Shown: positions 42,949-52,352, counted from the stretch's first letter. The stretch: 64,000 bases of DNA from Anaerotignum sp. (GCA_020024265.1 JAHHTW010000001.1:1-64000); one strand, 5' to 3'. Notes: generated from the letters alone by a model not told the origin. Numbers and translations are program-made.

Positions 42949-44307
42949 TTATTTCAAAATTTGTCGTAAATCTGTCAAATGCCCCTCTGCTGTAACAACA
43001 ATGACACTATCTCCGATTTCTATGGTATCGTTCCCACCCGGAATGATGATTTTTCCGCTACGGATGATGGTTGCCACAAGCAAATTTTTCTTCAGCTGCA
43101 AATCCTTCAAATGCACTCCTACAATAGCCGAGCGTTCCTTCACCTTAAACTCCAATGCCTCCATCTGATCATTGACGAGTCTGTGCAGCGTTTCTACATT
43201 GCTGCTTCCCAAGGAATTTTGCATCGCACGCACATAGCGCACAATATTATTGGCTGCAATTTCTTTGGGTGAAATAAAGCTATCGATATTGAAATTATCC
43301 AAAATTTCTGTAAAAGAAATCTTGTTGATTTTCGCAATGACTTTTGATACATTCTTTGCCTTTGCAAACAATCCGACAATGATATTTTCCTCGTCCATGC
43401 CGGTAAGCGTTACCAAAGCATCTGTTTTCTCCAGACCTTCCTCCTGAAGCACCTCTTTGTCCGTACCATCCGCATGAATAATCATGGCATCCGGCAACAT
43501 TTCGCATAGATATTCGCATCGCTCCCTATTTTTTTCAATAATTTTGACACGTACATGAATATCAATCAGCTCTTTTGCCAGATAATATGCCACACGTCCA
43601 CCACCAATAATCATCACAGAGCGTACACGATTGCGGAAAATTCCCAGCACACGGAAAAACTTTTCGATTTCCAAATGCTCCGCTGTAATATTGATTTTAT
43701 CTCCTGCCTGAATGACAAATTCGCCGGATGGAATGATGATTTCCTGATTACGGCGTACCGCACAGATCAATATTTTTACTTGAAATTCCTTATAAATTGC
43801 CCAAAGCGGAATCCCATCCAAAGCGCTGTTTTCCGTCACTTTGATTTCCACCAATTCCACACGTCCTCTTGCAAAGCGTTCAATCTTCAGTGCGGATGGA
43901 AAACGCAGCAAGCTGGACATCTCATGCGCTGCTGCCAATTCCGGATTGACCGCCATGCTTAGCCCCAATTCATCCTTCAACAATGCAATCTGCTCGAAAT
44001 ATTCCGGATTGCGCACACGGGCAATGGTATGTACCGCACCCAGCTTTTTGCCCAATAGACAGCAAAGCATATTGACTTCATCCGCAGAGGTTGCTGCAAT
44101 CAGAAGGTCTGCCTCGTTGACACCGGCTGCTTTCTGTATCGCAACACTGCATCCGTTGCCCTCTACACAAATAATATCCATTGTTGTATCCGCAGACATC
44201 AATGCAGTATTTTTATTATCAATGACAATAATATCATGTCCCTCGGTAGAAAGTTCTCTGGCAATGGTACTGCCAACCTTTCCATCTCCGACAATCACAA
44301 TCTTCAT
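42949..44307 (-). CDS. trkA: Trk potassium system peripheral protein TrkA
   Basis: The 452-residue cytosolic protein has two RCK units: MKIVIVGDGKVGSTIARELS followed by a domain to about residue 220, and MIIGGGRVAYYLAKELI for the second half. Each Rossmann part is followed by a TrkA-C domain (ELVEIKVTENSALDGIPL and FKVKERSAIVGVHLKDLQ). It binds NAD(H) or nucleotides and gates TrkH. AGGGAGG precedes the ATG; first gene of trkA-trkH. Confidence 0.96.
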   Translation of the reverse strand: MKIVIVGDGKVGSTIARELSTEGHDIIVIDNKNTALMSADTTMDIICVEGNGCSVAIQKAAGVNEADLLIAATSADEVNMLCCLLGKKLGAVHTIARVRNPEYFEQIALLKDELGLSMAVNPELAAAHEMSSLLRFPSALKIERFARGRVELVEIKVTENSALDGIPLWAIYKEFQVKILICAVRRNQEIIIPSGEFVIQAGDKINITAEHLEIEKFFRVLGIFRNRVRSVMIIGGGRVAYYLAKELIDIHVRVKIIEKNRERCEYLCEMLPDAMIIHADGTDKEVLQEEGLEKTDALVTLTGMDEENIIVGLFAKAKNVSKVIAKINKISFTEILDNFNIDSFISPKEIAANNIVRYVRAMQNSLGSSNVETLHRLVNDQMEALEFKVKERSAIVGVHLKDLQLKKNLLVATIIRSGKIIIPGGNDTIEIGDSVIVVTAEGHLTDLRQILK

Positions 44308-44669
44308 AATATCCTCCCTATGATGGCATTGATCCTTATAGGTGCCCTTGCATCATAACATCCACACAAATCCCATACATCTTTTTGCCCTAGCATACCA
44401 TGCACAACGATAGGAGTTTTCCATACAGGCATAGCACAAAGCCATATAAAAAATACAAAAAGTTTCTGGTAGAAAATGATGCTGTTGTTCCTATAGCATT
44501 TTTTGTTTGAAATATATTCTTAATTTTTCCCCTATCTTATCATCTTACCCAATGAAAAACAAGTCAGAAAGCGTAAATTTCTTTCTTTCCTGCACTTCTC
44601 TGTTCAGAAAAAAGAAAAGCCCCATCTGCCATGTATACAGATGGGGCTTTGTCGCTTGCAATCCATATA
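44308..44669. other. Gap between trkA and secF
   Basis: About 360 AT-rich bases. It holds the secF terminator (44604-44650) and must contain the trkA promoter, which I could not place. No sign of a cyclic di-AMP (ydaO) riboswitch core, which controls some potassium genes, was seen. Confidence 0.5.
44604..44650 (-). terminator. Terminator of secD-secF
   Basis: AAAGCCCCATCTG pairs with CAGATGGGGCTTT across nine bases; TTTTCTTTTTTC follows on the minus strand. Confidence 0.9.
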
Positions 44670-45548
44670 TTACGCTTTTTTATATTTTGGTAAAAGCAGA
44701 TACCAAACAGAGCCGGAAATGCAAATAGAAGAATATGCACCTGCCAAAATACCAATGAGCATAGGCAATGCAAATTCCTTCAATGTTGGCACACCAATCA
44801 CATAAATTGCACCAACCGTAAAGATTGTCGTCAATGATGTATTGATGGAGCGAGCAAATGTCTGGCTGATGCTTTTATTGATTTTTTCTACCACCTGATG
44901 TTCATGGAAATTCTTTGCATTTTCACGAATACGGTCAAAAATGACAATGGTAGAGTTGATAGAATAGCCCAAAACAGTCAACAATACAACAATAAATGTA
45001 TTATTGACGGGGATACGGAAAATGGCATATGCTGCCAATACCACCAAAACATCATGCACCAATGCGATAATCGCACTTCCACCCGCACGAATATCACGAA
45101 AACGCAGTGAGATATAAATCAGCATCGCAATCACAGCCAGCAATGTTGCCTGTATTGCCGCATACTGCATTTCGCCACTGACTGTTGCACTGACATCATT
45201 GATTTCACCCATCACTGCATTGGGGTATCTCTCATGAATGGCTGTCATCATAGCCTGACGCATCTGGCTGTCAATAGACTGTAATTTGACCGTGACACCA
45301 TTGGTACCCAGCACAGACTGAATCTGCGGGCTGTTTTGCCCGGTTACTTCTGTAATTAAGTTCTGCAAATCTTTTTGCTTGTATTCTTCTCCCAAATCCA
45401 ATTCAAAAGACGTTCCGCCCGTAAATTCGACATCATACGAAAATGCGCCATTGCCTTGTGAGATATGGTAAAGCATTGCCGCAAGTCCAATCAGTATGAT
45501 AATCAGAGAGACGGCAAAAAATTTCTTTCTGTTTTCTACAATTTTCAT
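44670..45548 (-). CDS. secF: Protein translocase subunit SecF
   Basis: The 292-residue membrane protein has the N-terminal helix, the FSYDVEFTGGTSFELDLG first periplasmic segment and the RND-like helix block (VVLLTVLGYSINSTIVIFDR, then RENAKNF and INKSISQTFARSINTSLTT). With SecD it uses the proton motive force to pull preproteins out of SecYEG. The frame opens at 45608, but AAGGAGG lies eight bases before ATG 45548. It follows secD by 13 bases. Confidence 0.96.
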   Translation of the reverse strand: MKIVENRKKFFAVSLIIILIGLAAMLYHISQGNGAFSYDVEFTGGTSFELDLGEEYKQKDLQNLITEVTGQNSPQIQSVLGTNGVTVKLQSIDSQMRQAMMTAIHERYPNAVMGEINDVSATVSGEMQYAAIQATLLAVIAMLIYISLRFRDIRAGGSAIIALVHDVLVVLAAYAIFRIPVNNTFIVVLLTVLGYSINSTIVIFDRIRENAKNFHEHQVVEKINKSISQTFARSINTSLTTIFTVGAIYVIGVPTLKEFALPMLIGILAGAYSSICISGSVWYLLLPKYKKA

Positions 45549-45561
45549 TCCTTCCGCCTCC

Positions 45562-46800
45562 TTACTTTCTGCGCATACCATAATATTTTGGATGATGCAT
45601 ACCACCATGCATCATTGCATATACGATCACCCTTGTCACCACAAGTGCGGTAAACATGGAAATGATAATCCCCATCATCAGAGTTGTTGCAAAGCCCTTT
45701 ACCGTACCAGAGCCAAGGAAAAACAGAATGGCTGCTGCAATCAGTGTTGTGACATTCCCGTCTAAAATCGCAGGAAGCGCACGGGAAAAACCATTCTTGA
45801 TTGCCAAGCGCAATGTTTTGCCTTCCATCAATTCTTCTTTCAAACGCTCAAATATAACCACATTGGCATCTACTGCCATACCTACAGAAAGCACAATGCC
45901 TGCAATCCCCGGAAGCGTCAATGTAATATTCAAACCATTGAGCAATATCAATTCCAAAGCCACATAAATGATGAGTGCAATATCTGCTGCAACACCAAGC
46001 AGCTTATATACCACAAGCATAAACAGCAGTACCAGCGCCAGACCAATTGCACCTGCAATAATACCGCTTTGCAGCGCATCTGCACCCAGTCTTGCACCTA
46101 CATTTTGCATCTGTATGACATTCAAATTAAAAGGCAGGGAGCCTGCACGAATGAGGGATGCCAATTCTTCTGCGGATTCACCAGAGAACTGTCCGGTAAT
46201 GGAAGCATGTCCATCTGTGATTGCAGCCTGTACCACAGGAGCGCTGATGATTTCATCATCCATCACAATAGCAATCCGCTTACCAATGTTATTTTTGGTT
46301 GCTTCTGCAAAGCGTGCCTTCCCCTCATCATTGAATTCCAATGCAACATAGGGCTCTGCGGTACCGCCGTCTTGCATTGCGCCAACCTGCTTAGAGGCAT
46401 CCTTGACCATATCCCCCGTCAACAGAACTGCTCCTGCTTCGTCCAGAAAACTCAGCTGTGCTGTCTGACCGATTTCCTGTATTGCCTGCTCCGCATTTTC
46501 CACACCCGGAATATCCACACGGATACGTTTGTCGCCTTCCTGCGCAACTTCTGCTTCTGTCCAGCCATTCCAGTCCAAGCGGCCTTGGATCAGCGATACC
46601 GCCGCCTGCATTTCTTCAGGTGTCACGTCCTCCTTGTCTGCCTCATAAACGATGTAGACACCGCCGCTCAAATCCAACCCCTGCTGGATATTTCTTGCAC
46701 TGAGGGAATGATTGGCATCAATGCCCATGTAGGACACAAAGCTCAATCCAACTGCAATCACAAGCGTCAGCAACAATGTAAAAGTTCCTTTTGCTTTCAT
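45562..46800 (-). CDS. secD: Protein translocase subunit SecD
   Basis: The 412-residue protein starts with one helix (FTLLLTLVIAVGLSFVSYMG), then IQQGLDLSGGVYIVYEAD, and a periplasmic P1 region. The second block of helices carries GAIGLALVLLFMLVVYKLLG, LSVGMAVDANVVIFERLKEE and IKNGFSRALPAILDGNVTTL. GGAAGGTGG precedes ATG 46800; the upstream extension to 46890 is not coding. Between it and the TIGR04086 gene are 190 bases with only a weak imperfect hairpin (46849-46913). Confidence 0.96.
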   Translation of the reverse strand: MKAKGTFTLLLTLVIAVGLSFVSYMGIDANHSLSARNIQQGLDLSGGVYIVYEADKEDVTPEEMQAAVSLIQGRLDWNGWTEAEVAQEGDKRIRVDIPGVENAEQAIQEIGQTAQLSFLDEAGAVLLTGDMVKDASKQVGAMQDGGTAEPYVALEFNDEGKARFAEATKNNIGKRIAIVMDDEIISAPVVQAAITDGHASITGQFSGESAEELASLIRAGSLPFNLNVIQMQNVGARLGADALQSGIIAGAIGLALVLLFMLVVYKLLGVAADIALIIYVALELILLNGLNITLTLPGIAGIVLSVGMAVDANVVIFERLKEELMEGKTLRLAIKNGFSRALPAILDGNVTTLIAAAILFFLGSGTVKGFATTLMMGIIISMFTALVVTRVIVYAMMHGGMHHPKYYGMRRK

Positions 46801-46989
46801 CTCTTTTCCACCTTCCTGCCTGCTTGATATACAGGCTGTTTTTTGCATAAGAAAGACGGTTTCCCGATTCGTGTATTTTTCAACACACACAAAAGAAAAA
46901 CCGTTCTTCTTTTTGCTCTTTAGTATACCACAGTTTTTTTTGCATGCAAATACTTTTTACGGATCTTTGCGCAAATAATGGTAGAAATA

Positions 46990-47376
46990 TTATTTGCAAT
47001 TGACTCCCAATATTCCACCAGCGGCACCTGCTGCCAAGGATACTGCCATCATGCGCCAAAATGAGGAATGGATGGAAAAATCATTGCTGCCCAAAGCCGT
47101 AATCACATATAACAGCACCGCATACAAAAGTCCTGTTCCCAAGCCGACCACAATGCCTTTTTGGTGTATACACCTTGCAAAATCAAAGCCTGCAATTCCG
47201 GCAGAAACCGCTGTTGTAACCAGTGCGACAATGGGTATGGTACCCTCCGATACATTCGTATAGGTCAGTACAATACCATATGTCAAAAACACCAGACAGG
47301 TGACTGCATATGCTGCTGCCATTGCTTGCACCAAACACAGTATTTTGTTTTTTTCCTGCGTTTTCTTTTCGCCCAT
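46990..47376 (-). CDS. TIGR04086-family membrane protein
   Basis: The 128-residue protein has four hydrophobic helices (about residues 18-40, 46-66, 74-94 and 105-125) and the small-residue-rich layout of the TIGR04086 (YrzE-like) family, often found near secDF or yajC in Clostridia. AAAGGAG precedes the ATG. It is divergent from the PHP gene. Function unknown. Confidence 0.78.
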   Translation of the reverse strand: MGEKKTQEKNKILCLVQAMAAAYAVTCLVFLTYGIVLTYTNVSEGTIPIVALVTTAVSAGIAGFDFARCIHQKGIVVGLGTGLLYAVLLYVITALGSNDFSIHSSFWRMMAVSLAAGAAGGILGVNCK

Positions 47377-47414
47377 ATGAAAAATCTCCTTTTTTTTCGG
47401 ATACTTTTATTGTA

Positions 47415-47443
47415 TTGTATGGGCTTTTTGACGCAATTATGAT
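47415..47443 (+). promoter_or_regulatory. Promoter of the PHP gene
   Basis: TTGTAT and TATGAT are separated by 17 bases, about 30 bases before the start codon at 47473. Confidence 0.6.
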
Positions 47444-47472
47444 ATACTCTGCATCAGGAAGGAAGTGATTTT

Positions 47473-48333
47473 ATGCAAAAAACCGTTGATTTACATACAC
47501 ATTCTTATTACTCCGATGGCACATTTTCACCGGAGGGCTTGGTCATACTGGCAAAGCAGCAGGGGCTCTCTGCCATCGCATTGACAGACCATGATACCAT
47601 AGATGGGCTTGCCCTCTTTCATGAGGCAGGAGAAAAACACGGCATAGAAACGATCAGTGGCATTGAATTTGCCGCACGCTATCAGGGCTTTCATCAGCCG
47701 GAGCTGCACATTGTTGGTTTGGGGTTTGCTTATGGGCATACTGCACTGACCGAATGTATGGCACAAATACAAAAAGACCGACAGGAACGAAATATACAGA
47801 TGGTTCATCGGCTCCAAGGTTTGGGCTTACCCATTACATTTGAAGAAGTGCAGCAATGTGCCGGCGGTGAAATCATCACACGTACACATTTTGCGGCAAT
47901 CTTGCTGCAAAAGCGACTGGTGCGTGACAGAAATGAAGTATTCCAACGTTATCTCTCGCCCGGATGCTCCGGATATGTTGCAAGAAAGGTACTTTCACCC
48001 AAAGATTGTATAGAAACCATACACAAAGCCGGTGGCATTGCGATACTGGCGCATCCCACACTCTATCAATTGGATGCCGACCAGTTGATTACAGTTGTAC
48101 AGGATCTTTGTGGCTATGGTTTGGACGGGATTGAGTGTTATTATGCCACATATACTGCTGCACAGCAGAAGCAAATACAAAAAATAGCCCATCGTTTTGG
48201 TCTGCTGCCTTCTGGTGGCAGTGATTTTCACGGTGAAAACAAACCGCACATTTCTTTGGGTACAGGCACCGGAAATCTTGCCATAGCTTATGAAGTATGG
48301 GAAGCGTTGAAAACAAGATGCAAAAAAGATTAA
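47473..48333 (+). CDS. PHP-domain phosphoesterase (YciV/RNase AM-like)
   Basis: The 286-residue enzyme has all PHP metal motifs: VDLHTHSYYSDGTFSPE, AIALTDHDTIDGL, ETISGIEFAAR, AILAHPT and LPSGGSDFHGENKP. Relatives act as 3'-phosphonucleotide phosphatases or 5'-3' exoribonucleases on short RNA. GGAAGGAAG precedes the ATG. Its stop codon abuts the tandem repeat array. It is convergent with trmD. Confidence 0.9.
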   Translation: MQKTVDLHTHSYYSDGTFSPEGLVILAKQQGLSAIALTDHDTIDGLALFHEAGEKHGIETISGIEFAARYQGFHQPELHIVGLGFAYGHTALTECMAQIQKDRQERNIQMVHRLQGLGLPITFEEVQQCAGGEIITRTHFAAILLQKRLVRDRNEVFQRYLSPGCSGYVARKVLSPKDCIETIHKAGGIAILAHPTLYQLDADQLITVVQDLCGYGLDGIECYYATYTAAQQKQIQKIAHRFGLLPSGGSDFHGENKPHISLGTGTGNLAIAYEVWEALKTRCKKD

Positions 48334-48337
48334 GACC

Positions 48338-48700
48338 TTGGGACGCTGTCCCAAGCCCTGCAAGGGGCTTTCTCCCCTTGACCCGTTCTCTTGGGGCAAA
48401 GCCCCAAGCCTCATGGAAAGGGGGTTATGGAGAACCAGTAAAAAAATACAAGTCAGGTGAAGGTATTGGGACGCTGTCCCAAGCCCTGCAAGGGGCTTTC
48501 TCCCCTTGACCCATTTTTGGGGCTTTGCCCCAAGCCTCATGGAGAGGAGGTTATGGAGAACAGTAAAAAAATGCACGTTGGGTGGAAGGTATTGGGACGC
48601 TGTCCCAAACCCTACAAGGGCTTTCTCCCCTTGCCCCAATCCCAGAGGTAGAACGTGATGGAAAGCAGCGTAAGCGTGCAAGTCGGGTGGAGGGCAGTAT
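48338..48700. repeat. Three tandem GC-rich palindromic repeats of about 127 bp
   Basis: Units start at 48338, 48466 and 48592 (periods 128 and 126); the third is degenerate and shorter. Each has TTGGGACGCTGTCCCAA, then CAAGGGGCTTTCTCCCCTTG, and units one and two add TTGGGGCAAAGCCCCAA or TTGGGGCTTTGCCCCAA. Each ends in a GGAGGTTATGGAGAAC-like and GGTGGAAGGTATT linker. Several stems per unit could fold in RNA from either strand. GC content is far above the flanks. It fills the space between the convergent PHP gene and trmD. Confidence 0.9.
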
Positions 48701-48730
48701 CCATATGATTTTGTGGTTTTCCCCTATGGC

Positions 48731-49471
48731 TTATGGTTTGATATCGTTCTGTCTGTGCTGTAAAAAGAGTTTTTCTTTGTCTGTTAGTTCTGCATTCGGC
48801 AACAAATCCGGTCGTTTTTGTGCTGTTCGCAGCAAGGATTGCTCTCTACGCCATTTTGCAATATTGGCATGATGCCCACTCAATAGAATTTCAGGTACCT
48901 CTCTGCCATGAAATACCGGTGGTCTGGTATACTGCGGATATTCCAAAAGCCCATCCGAAAAGCTCTCATCTGCAAAAGAATCTTCCTTCCCCAGCACACC
49001 GGGAACCAATCTGGACACCGCATCAATGATAGTAATGGCTGGCAGTTCACCGCCTGTCAATACAAAATCACCCAATGAGATTTCATCTGTCACAATTTCC
49101 TCAATGATGCGTTCATCCACACCCTCATAATGCCCACAAAGAAAAATCAGGTTTTCCTCTCGTGAAAGCTCCTTTGCAACGCTCTGTGTAAAGGGTCTGC
49201 CCTGCGGTGTCATATAAATCACCCTTGCCCCCTCTACCCTCTGTGCAATGCTTTGATAAGCGTCATAAATAGGCTGTGCCTGCATCACCATACCTACCCC
49301 TCCGCCATATGGGTAATCATCTACATGGTGCTGTTTATTGCGTGTAAAGTCACGGATATTGATGGCTTCGATACCAATCAGCCCCTCTCTCTGCGCACGC
49401 CCCATGATGCTGTGAGAGAGTGTCTGCATAATCATCTCCGGAAACAATGTCAATACAAAAAATTGTTTCAT
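48731..49471 (-). CDS. trmD: tRNA (guanine37-N1)-methyltransferase
   Basis: The 246-residue SPOUT enzyme makes m1G37 in tRNA. MKQFFVLTLFPEMI, DYPYGGGVGMVMQAQPIYDA, LIFLCGHYEGVDERI and ISLGDFVLTGGELPAITIID are conserved knot motifs. It overlaps rimM by four bases (ATGA) and is the last gene of the SRP/ribosome operon. No clear terminator follows; the palindromic repeats downstream may do that job. Confidence 0.97.
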   Translation of the reverse strand: MKQFFVLTLFPEMIMQTLSHSIMGRAQREGLIGIEAINIRDFTRNKQHHVDDYPYGGGVGMVMQAQPIYDAYQSIAQRVEGARVIYMTPQGRPFTQSVAKELSREENLIFLCGHYEGVDERIIEEIVTDEISLGDFVLTGGELPAITIIDAVSRLVPGVLGKEDSFADESFSDGLLEYPQYTRPPVFHGREVPEILLSGHHANIAKWRREQSLLRTAQKRPDLLPNAELTDKEKLFLQHRQNDIKP

Positions 49472-49980
49472 TCTCTCAACCCTTCCAACAGTCTTACTGT
49501 CATCACACCGTTTTCCACATCTACATAACGAATACAGTCCTTGATTGCCGGCAAAAGCAGTTCTTTGTCTTTGGGGCTTTTTTGTATGATATACACATCA
49601 TTTGCACCGGTTTCCAATATTTGTATTAGCTCTCCCAGTTCCTCGCCATCCTCTGTTACAACACGCATACCGTACAAATCACGTGTATAGTACTCATTTT
49701 CCTCCAACGGAATTGCCATGGCATCCGGAATCAAGATGCGCCCGTTTTTATACAGTTCCGCTACATTGATGTCTGTGATTTCTTTGACCGTCAGCAGTAC
49801 GAACTGTTTGTGGTATGTTACTTTTTGTATGTGAAAGGTTTCCTGTTTCCCTCTGATCTCTACAATAATTTCTTTAAGCCGTTCAAAGCGTGTCGGATCC
49901 TGTGTGGTCGGGAATACACGCATGGTGCCACGAATACCGTGTGTGCCTGTGATTTTTCCAATCTCAAAATATTCTTTCAT
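49468..49980 (-). CDS. rimM: Ribosome maturation factor RimM
   Basis: A 170-residue 30S maturation factor: FEIGKITGTHGIRGTMRVFP at the start of the RimM domain and the PRC-barrel part with YYTRDLYGMRVVTEDGEELG and LLLPAIKDCIRYVDVENGVM. GAGGTG precedes the ATG. Coupled to trmD by a four-base overlap. Confidence 0.96.
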   Translation of the reverse strand: MKEYFEIGKITGTHGIRGTMRVFPTTQDPTRFERLKEIIVEIRGKQETFHIQKVTYHKQFVLLTVKEITDINVAELYKNGRILIPDAMAIPLEENEYYTRDLYGMRVVTEDGEELGELIQILETGANDVYIIQKSPKDKELLLPAIKDCIRYVDVENGVMTVRLLEGLRE

Positions 49981-50056
49981 ATCTGCACCTCATTTTTTCT
50001 TAATAAAAAATCAGCAGGATGCAACTGCACCCTGCCTCTGACAGCCCCACTAAGGG

Positions 50057-50287
50057 TTACTGCACGATTTCTACAATAATCTTTTTATCTTCGTGGATTG
50101 CTGCTGCTTTGACAACAGTACGGATTGCTTTTGCAATTCTGCCCTGTTTGCCAATCACCTTGCCCATATCCTCCGGCGCAACCTTTAATTCTAAAACAGT
50201 TGCTTTTTCGCTTGGTTTTTCAAAAACCTGCACTGCCTCAGGATGCTCCACCAGATTTTTTGCAATTACTTCGAGCAATTCCTTCAT
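50057..50287 (-). CDS. khpA: KH-domain RNA-binding protein KhpA (YlqC)
   Basis: The 76-residue protein is a single KH domain with the RNA-contacting loop GKVIGKQGRIAKAIRTVVKA (GxxG is GKQG). It sits between rpsP and rimM, as is usual in Firmicutes. KhpA partners KhpB in RNA binding that affects division and envelope genes in relatives. Confidence 0.95.
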   Translation of the reverse strand: MKELLEVIAKNLVEHPEAVQVFEKPSEKATVLELKVAPEDMGKVIGKQGRIAKAIRTVVKAAAIHEDKKIIVEIVQ

Positions 50288-50310
50288 CGTTTCGGCCTCC
50301 CGTTACGAAA

Positions 50311-50559
50311 TTATTCGCCGATTACGCCAGCCTTTTTCAGCAGAGCCTTTGCTGTTTCGGAAGGCTGTGCGCCATTTGCCAGCCACTTGTTTGCTGCTTC
50401 TGCGTCTACCTTCAGAACAATTGGTTCTTTTGTAGGATCATAGTAACCAATTTCATCAATGGATTTGCCGTTTCTGGATGTTCTGGAATCTGCTACAACG
50501 ATTCTATAGAAAGGAGCCTTCTTTGCACCCAGTCTTTTCAGTCTAATTCTTACTGCCAT
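50311..50559 (-). CDS. rpsP: 30S ribosomal protein S16
   Basis: An 82-residue S16: MAVRIRLKRLGAKKAPFYRI, VVADSRTSRNGKSIDEIGYY and DPTKEPIVLKVD. The frame is open to 50589, but GGAGGTGG precedes the ATG at 50559, and MAVRIRL is the canonical start. Confidence 0.97.
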   Translation of the reverse strand: MAVRIRLKRLGAKKAPFYRIVVADSRTSRNGKSIDEIGYYDPTKEPIVLKVDAEAANKWLANGAQPSETAKALLKKAGVIGE

Positions 50560-50600
50560 TTTTGCCACCTCCGCAATATTCTTGTACATGTAATGAAAAT

Positions 50601-51941
50601 TTATCGGAAAAAGGGAAATTTACCCCTCTTACCCTTCTGCATATTGTTCATCTGCTTCATCATTTTTTTCATTTCTTCAAACTGTTTGAGCAGACGATTG
50701 ACTTCGGCAATGCTTCTGCCGCAACCATTGGCAATTCTTTTTTTCCTTGGCCCATTGAGTATGGAAGGATTTCTTCTTTCCTCCGCTGTCATGGACTGTA
50801 TAATTGCCTCTGTTTTCTTCATTTCTTTTGCGGGGTCTACCCCCTGCAACGCTTCATCCAAATGAAACTGGTTCATTCCCGGAATCATACCCATTAAGTC
50901 CTTGAGTGGCCCCATTTTCTTAATTTGCTGCATCTGGGAAAGAAAATCCTCCAGTGTAAATTCATTGGAGAGCATTTTTTTCTGCATTTGTTTGGCTTCT
51001 TCTTCATCAATATTCTGCTGTACTTTATCAATCAGTGTCAGTACATCACCCATACCCAAGATACGAGAAGCCATACGGTCGGGGTAGAATGGCTCTAAGT
51101 CCTCCATTTTTTCCCCCATACCAATATATTTGATGGGTTTGTTGGTTACACTTCTGACAGAAAGCGCAGCGCCGCCTCTGGCGTCACCATCCAGCTTTGT
51201 CATAATGATTCCGTCTACACCCAGCTGGGTATCAAAACTTTCTGCCACAGTTACGGCATCCTGCCCGGTCATGGCATCAACCACAAGCAGAATTTCCTGC
51301 GGTTTCACCACTGCCTTGATCTCTTGAAGCTCCTGCATCAATTCTTCATTGATGTGCAGACGACCTGCTGTATCAATTAATATTACGTCGTTGCGGTTTT
51401 CTTCCGCATATTCCAACGCTTTCTTGGAAATTTCTACGGGGCTTAATTTGTCACCCATTTCAAATACAGGGATGTTGTAATTTTTCCCAACGACCTGCAA
51501 CTGCTTGATTGCTGCCGGACGATATACGTCACAAGCCACCAAAAGCGGGTTCCTGCCCTGTTTGCGCAGCTGACCGGCAAGCTTCCCACTGCTTGTAGTC
51601 TTACCAGCACCTTGCAAACCAACCATCATATAGACAGTGGGCGGACGCTTTGCGAATGTCAGCTGACTCTGTGTCGTGCCCATCAAGGAAATGAGTTCCT
51701 CATTTACAATCTTGATGACCTGCTGCCCCGGATTGAGTCCATCCAGCACTTCTGTCCCAATGGCACGTTCTGTCACAGTTTTGATAAAGCTTTTGACAAT
51801 CTTGAAATTGACATCTGCTTCCAAAAGTGCAATCTTGACTTCACGCATTGCAGTCTTGACATCAGCCTCTGTCAGCTTACCTTTGCCTTTGAGCTGCTTG
51901 AATACATCCTGCAATTTATTGGAAAGATTTTCAAACGCCAT
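50601..51941 (-). CDS. ffh: Signal recognition particle protein Ffh
   Basis: A 446-residue SRP GTPase: N domain, G domain with GLQGAGKTTSSGKLAGQLRK, DTAGRLHINEELM and TKLDGDARGGAALSVRSVTN, and the methionine-rich M domain (MGMIPGMNQF, ILNGPRKKRIANGCGRSIAE). With 4.5S/scRNA it delivers nascent membrane proteins to FtsY. AGGAGGGG precedes the ATG. It follows ylxM by 13 bases. Confidence 0.98.
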   Translation of the reverse strand: MAFENLSNKLQDVFKQLKGKGKLTEADVKTAMREVKIALLEADVNFKIVKSFIKTVTERAIGTEVLDGLNPGQQVIKIVNEELISLMGTTQSQLTFAKRPPTVYMMVGLQGAGKTTSSGKLAGQLRKQGRNPLLVACDVYRPAAIKQLQVVGKNYNIPVFEMGDKLSPVEISKKALEYAEENRNDVILIDTAGRLHINEELMQELQEIKAVVKPQEILLVVDAMTGQDAVTVAESFDTQLGVDGIIMTKLDGDARGGAALSVRSVTNKPIKYIGMGEKMEDLEPFYPDRMASRILGMGDVLTLIDKVQQNIDEEEAKQMQKKMLSNEFTLEDFLSQMQQIKKMGPLKDLMGMIPGMNQFHLDEALQGVDPAKEMKKTEAIIQSMTAEERRNPSILNGPRKKRIANGCGRSIAEVNRLLKQFEEMKKMMKQMNNMQKGKRGKFPFFR

Positions 51942-51954
51942 AGACTGCCCCTCC

Positions 51955-52305
51955 TTAAGATAAAATTGCTGCTGCGATTTTTTTTACCATTTCCATTTGG
52001 TGAATTTGTTTTTCACAAAGACCTTCTGTTTCCATTTCCTCCATAATTTCCAGCATCTTTCGTACTGCTTTTTTTTGTGATTGAAAACGTGCAACAAGCC
52101 CGAGCTTATTCTCGTAAGCCTGTAATATCTTTTCTGTACGCTTTAGCTGGTCACGCACCGCCTGACGGCTGATGAGAAGCTCCTCTCCGATTTCCGAAAG
52201 AGATAAATCATCCTGATGGTGTAACGCAAATACCTGCTTTTGTTTTTCCGTCAGCAATTCTCCGTAAAAATCATAAAGTAATGTCAAATGTAAAAGTTCA
52301 TCCAC
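51955..52305 (-). CDS. ylxM: YlxM/p13 family DNA-binding protein of the SRP operon
   Basis: The 116-residue protein is a sigma-70 region 4-like helix-turn-helix: LLYDFYGELLTEKQKQVFAL, HHQDDLSLSEIGEELLISRQ and AVRDQLKRTEKILQAYE. YlxM modulates the SRP in some Firmicutes. The start is GTG at 52305, with GGAGG immediately after a dyad in the leader. First gene of ylxM-ffh-rpsP-khpA-rimM-trmD. Confidence 0.94.
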   Translation of the reverse strand: MDELLHLTLLYDFYGELLTEKQKQVFALHHQDDLSLSEIGEELLISRQAVRDQLKRTEKILQAYENKLGLVARFQSQKKAVRKMLEIMEEMETEGLCEKQIHQMEMVKKIAAAILS

Positions 52306-52318
52306 GGTCTTTTCCTCC

Positions 52319-52340
52319 TGTAAAGTAAAATCACTTTACA
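52319..52340 (-). promoter_or_regulatory. Dyad abutting the Shine-Dalgarno of ylxM
   Basis: TGTAAAGT and ACTTTACA form a perfect eight-base inverted repeat with a six-base spacer. It lies between the predicted transcription start (near 52346) and the AGGAGG of ylxM, and the A of its last pair is followed by GGAGG. It could be an operator or an RNA hairpin affecting translation. Confidence 0.55.
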
Positions 52341-52352
52341 ATCACCTGTGCT

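Noticed and set aside
44308..44669. Cyclic di-AMP riboswitch upstream of trkA
   Set aside because: Expected for potassium genes in Firmicutes, but none of the conserved core sequence could be found in the gap.
48297..48872. Short plus-strand frames within the tandem repeats
   Set aside because: They repeat the same low-complexity peptide in each unit, with breaks between units. The DNA palindromes explain the pattern better than coding does.
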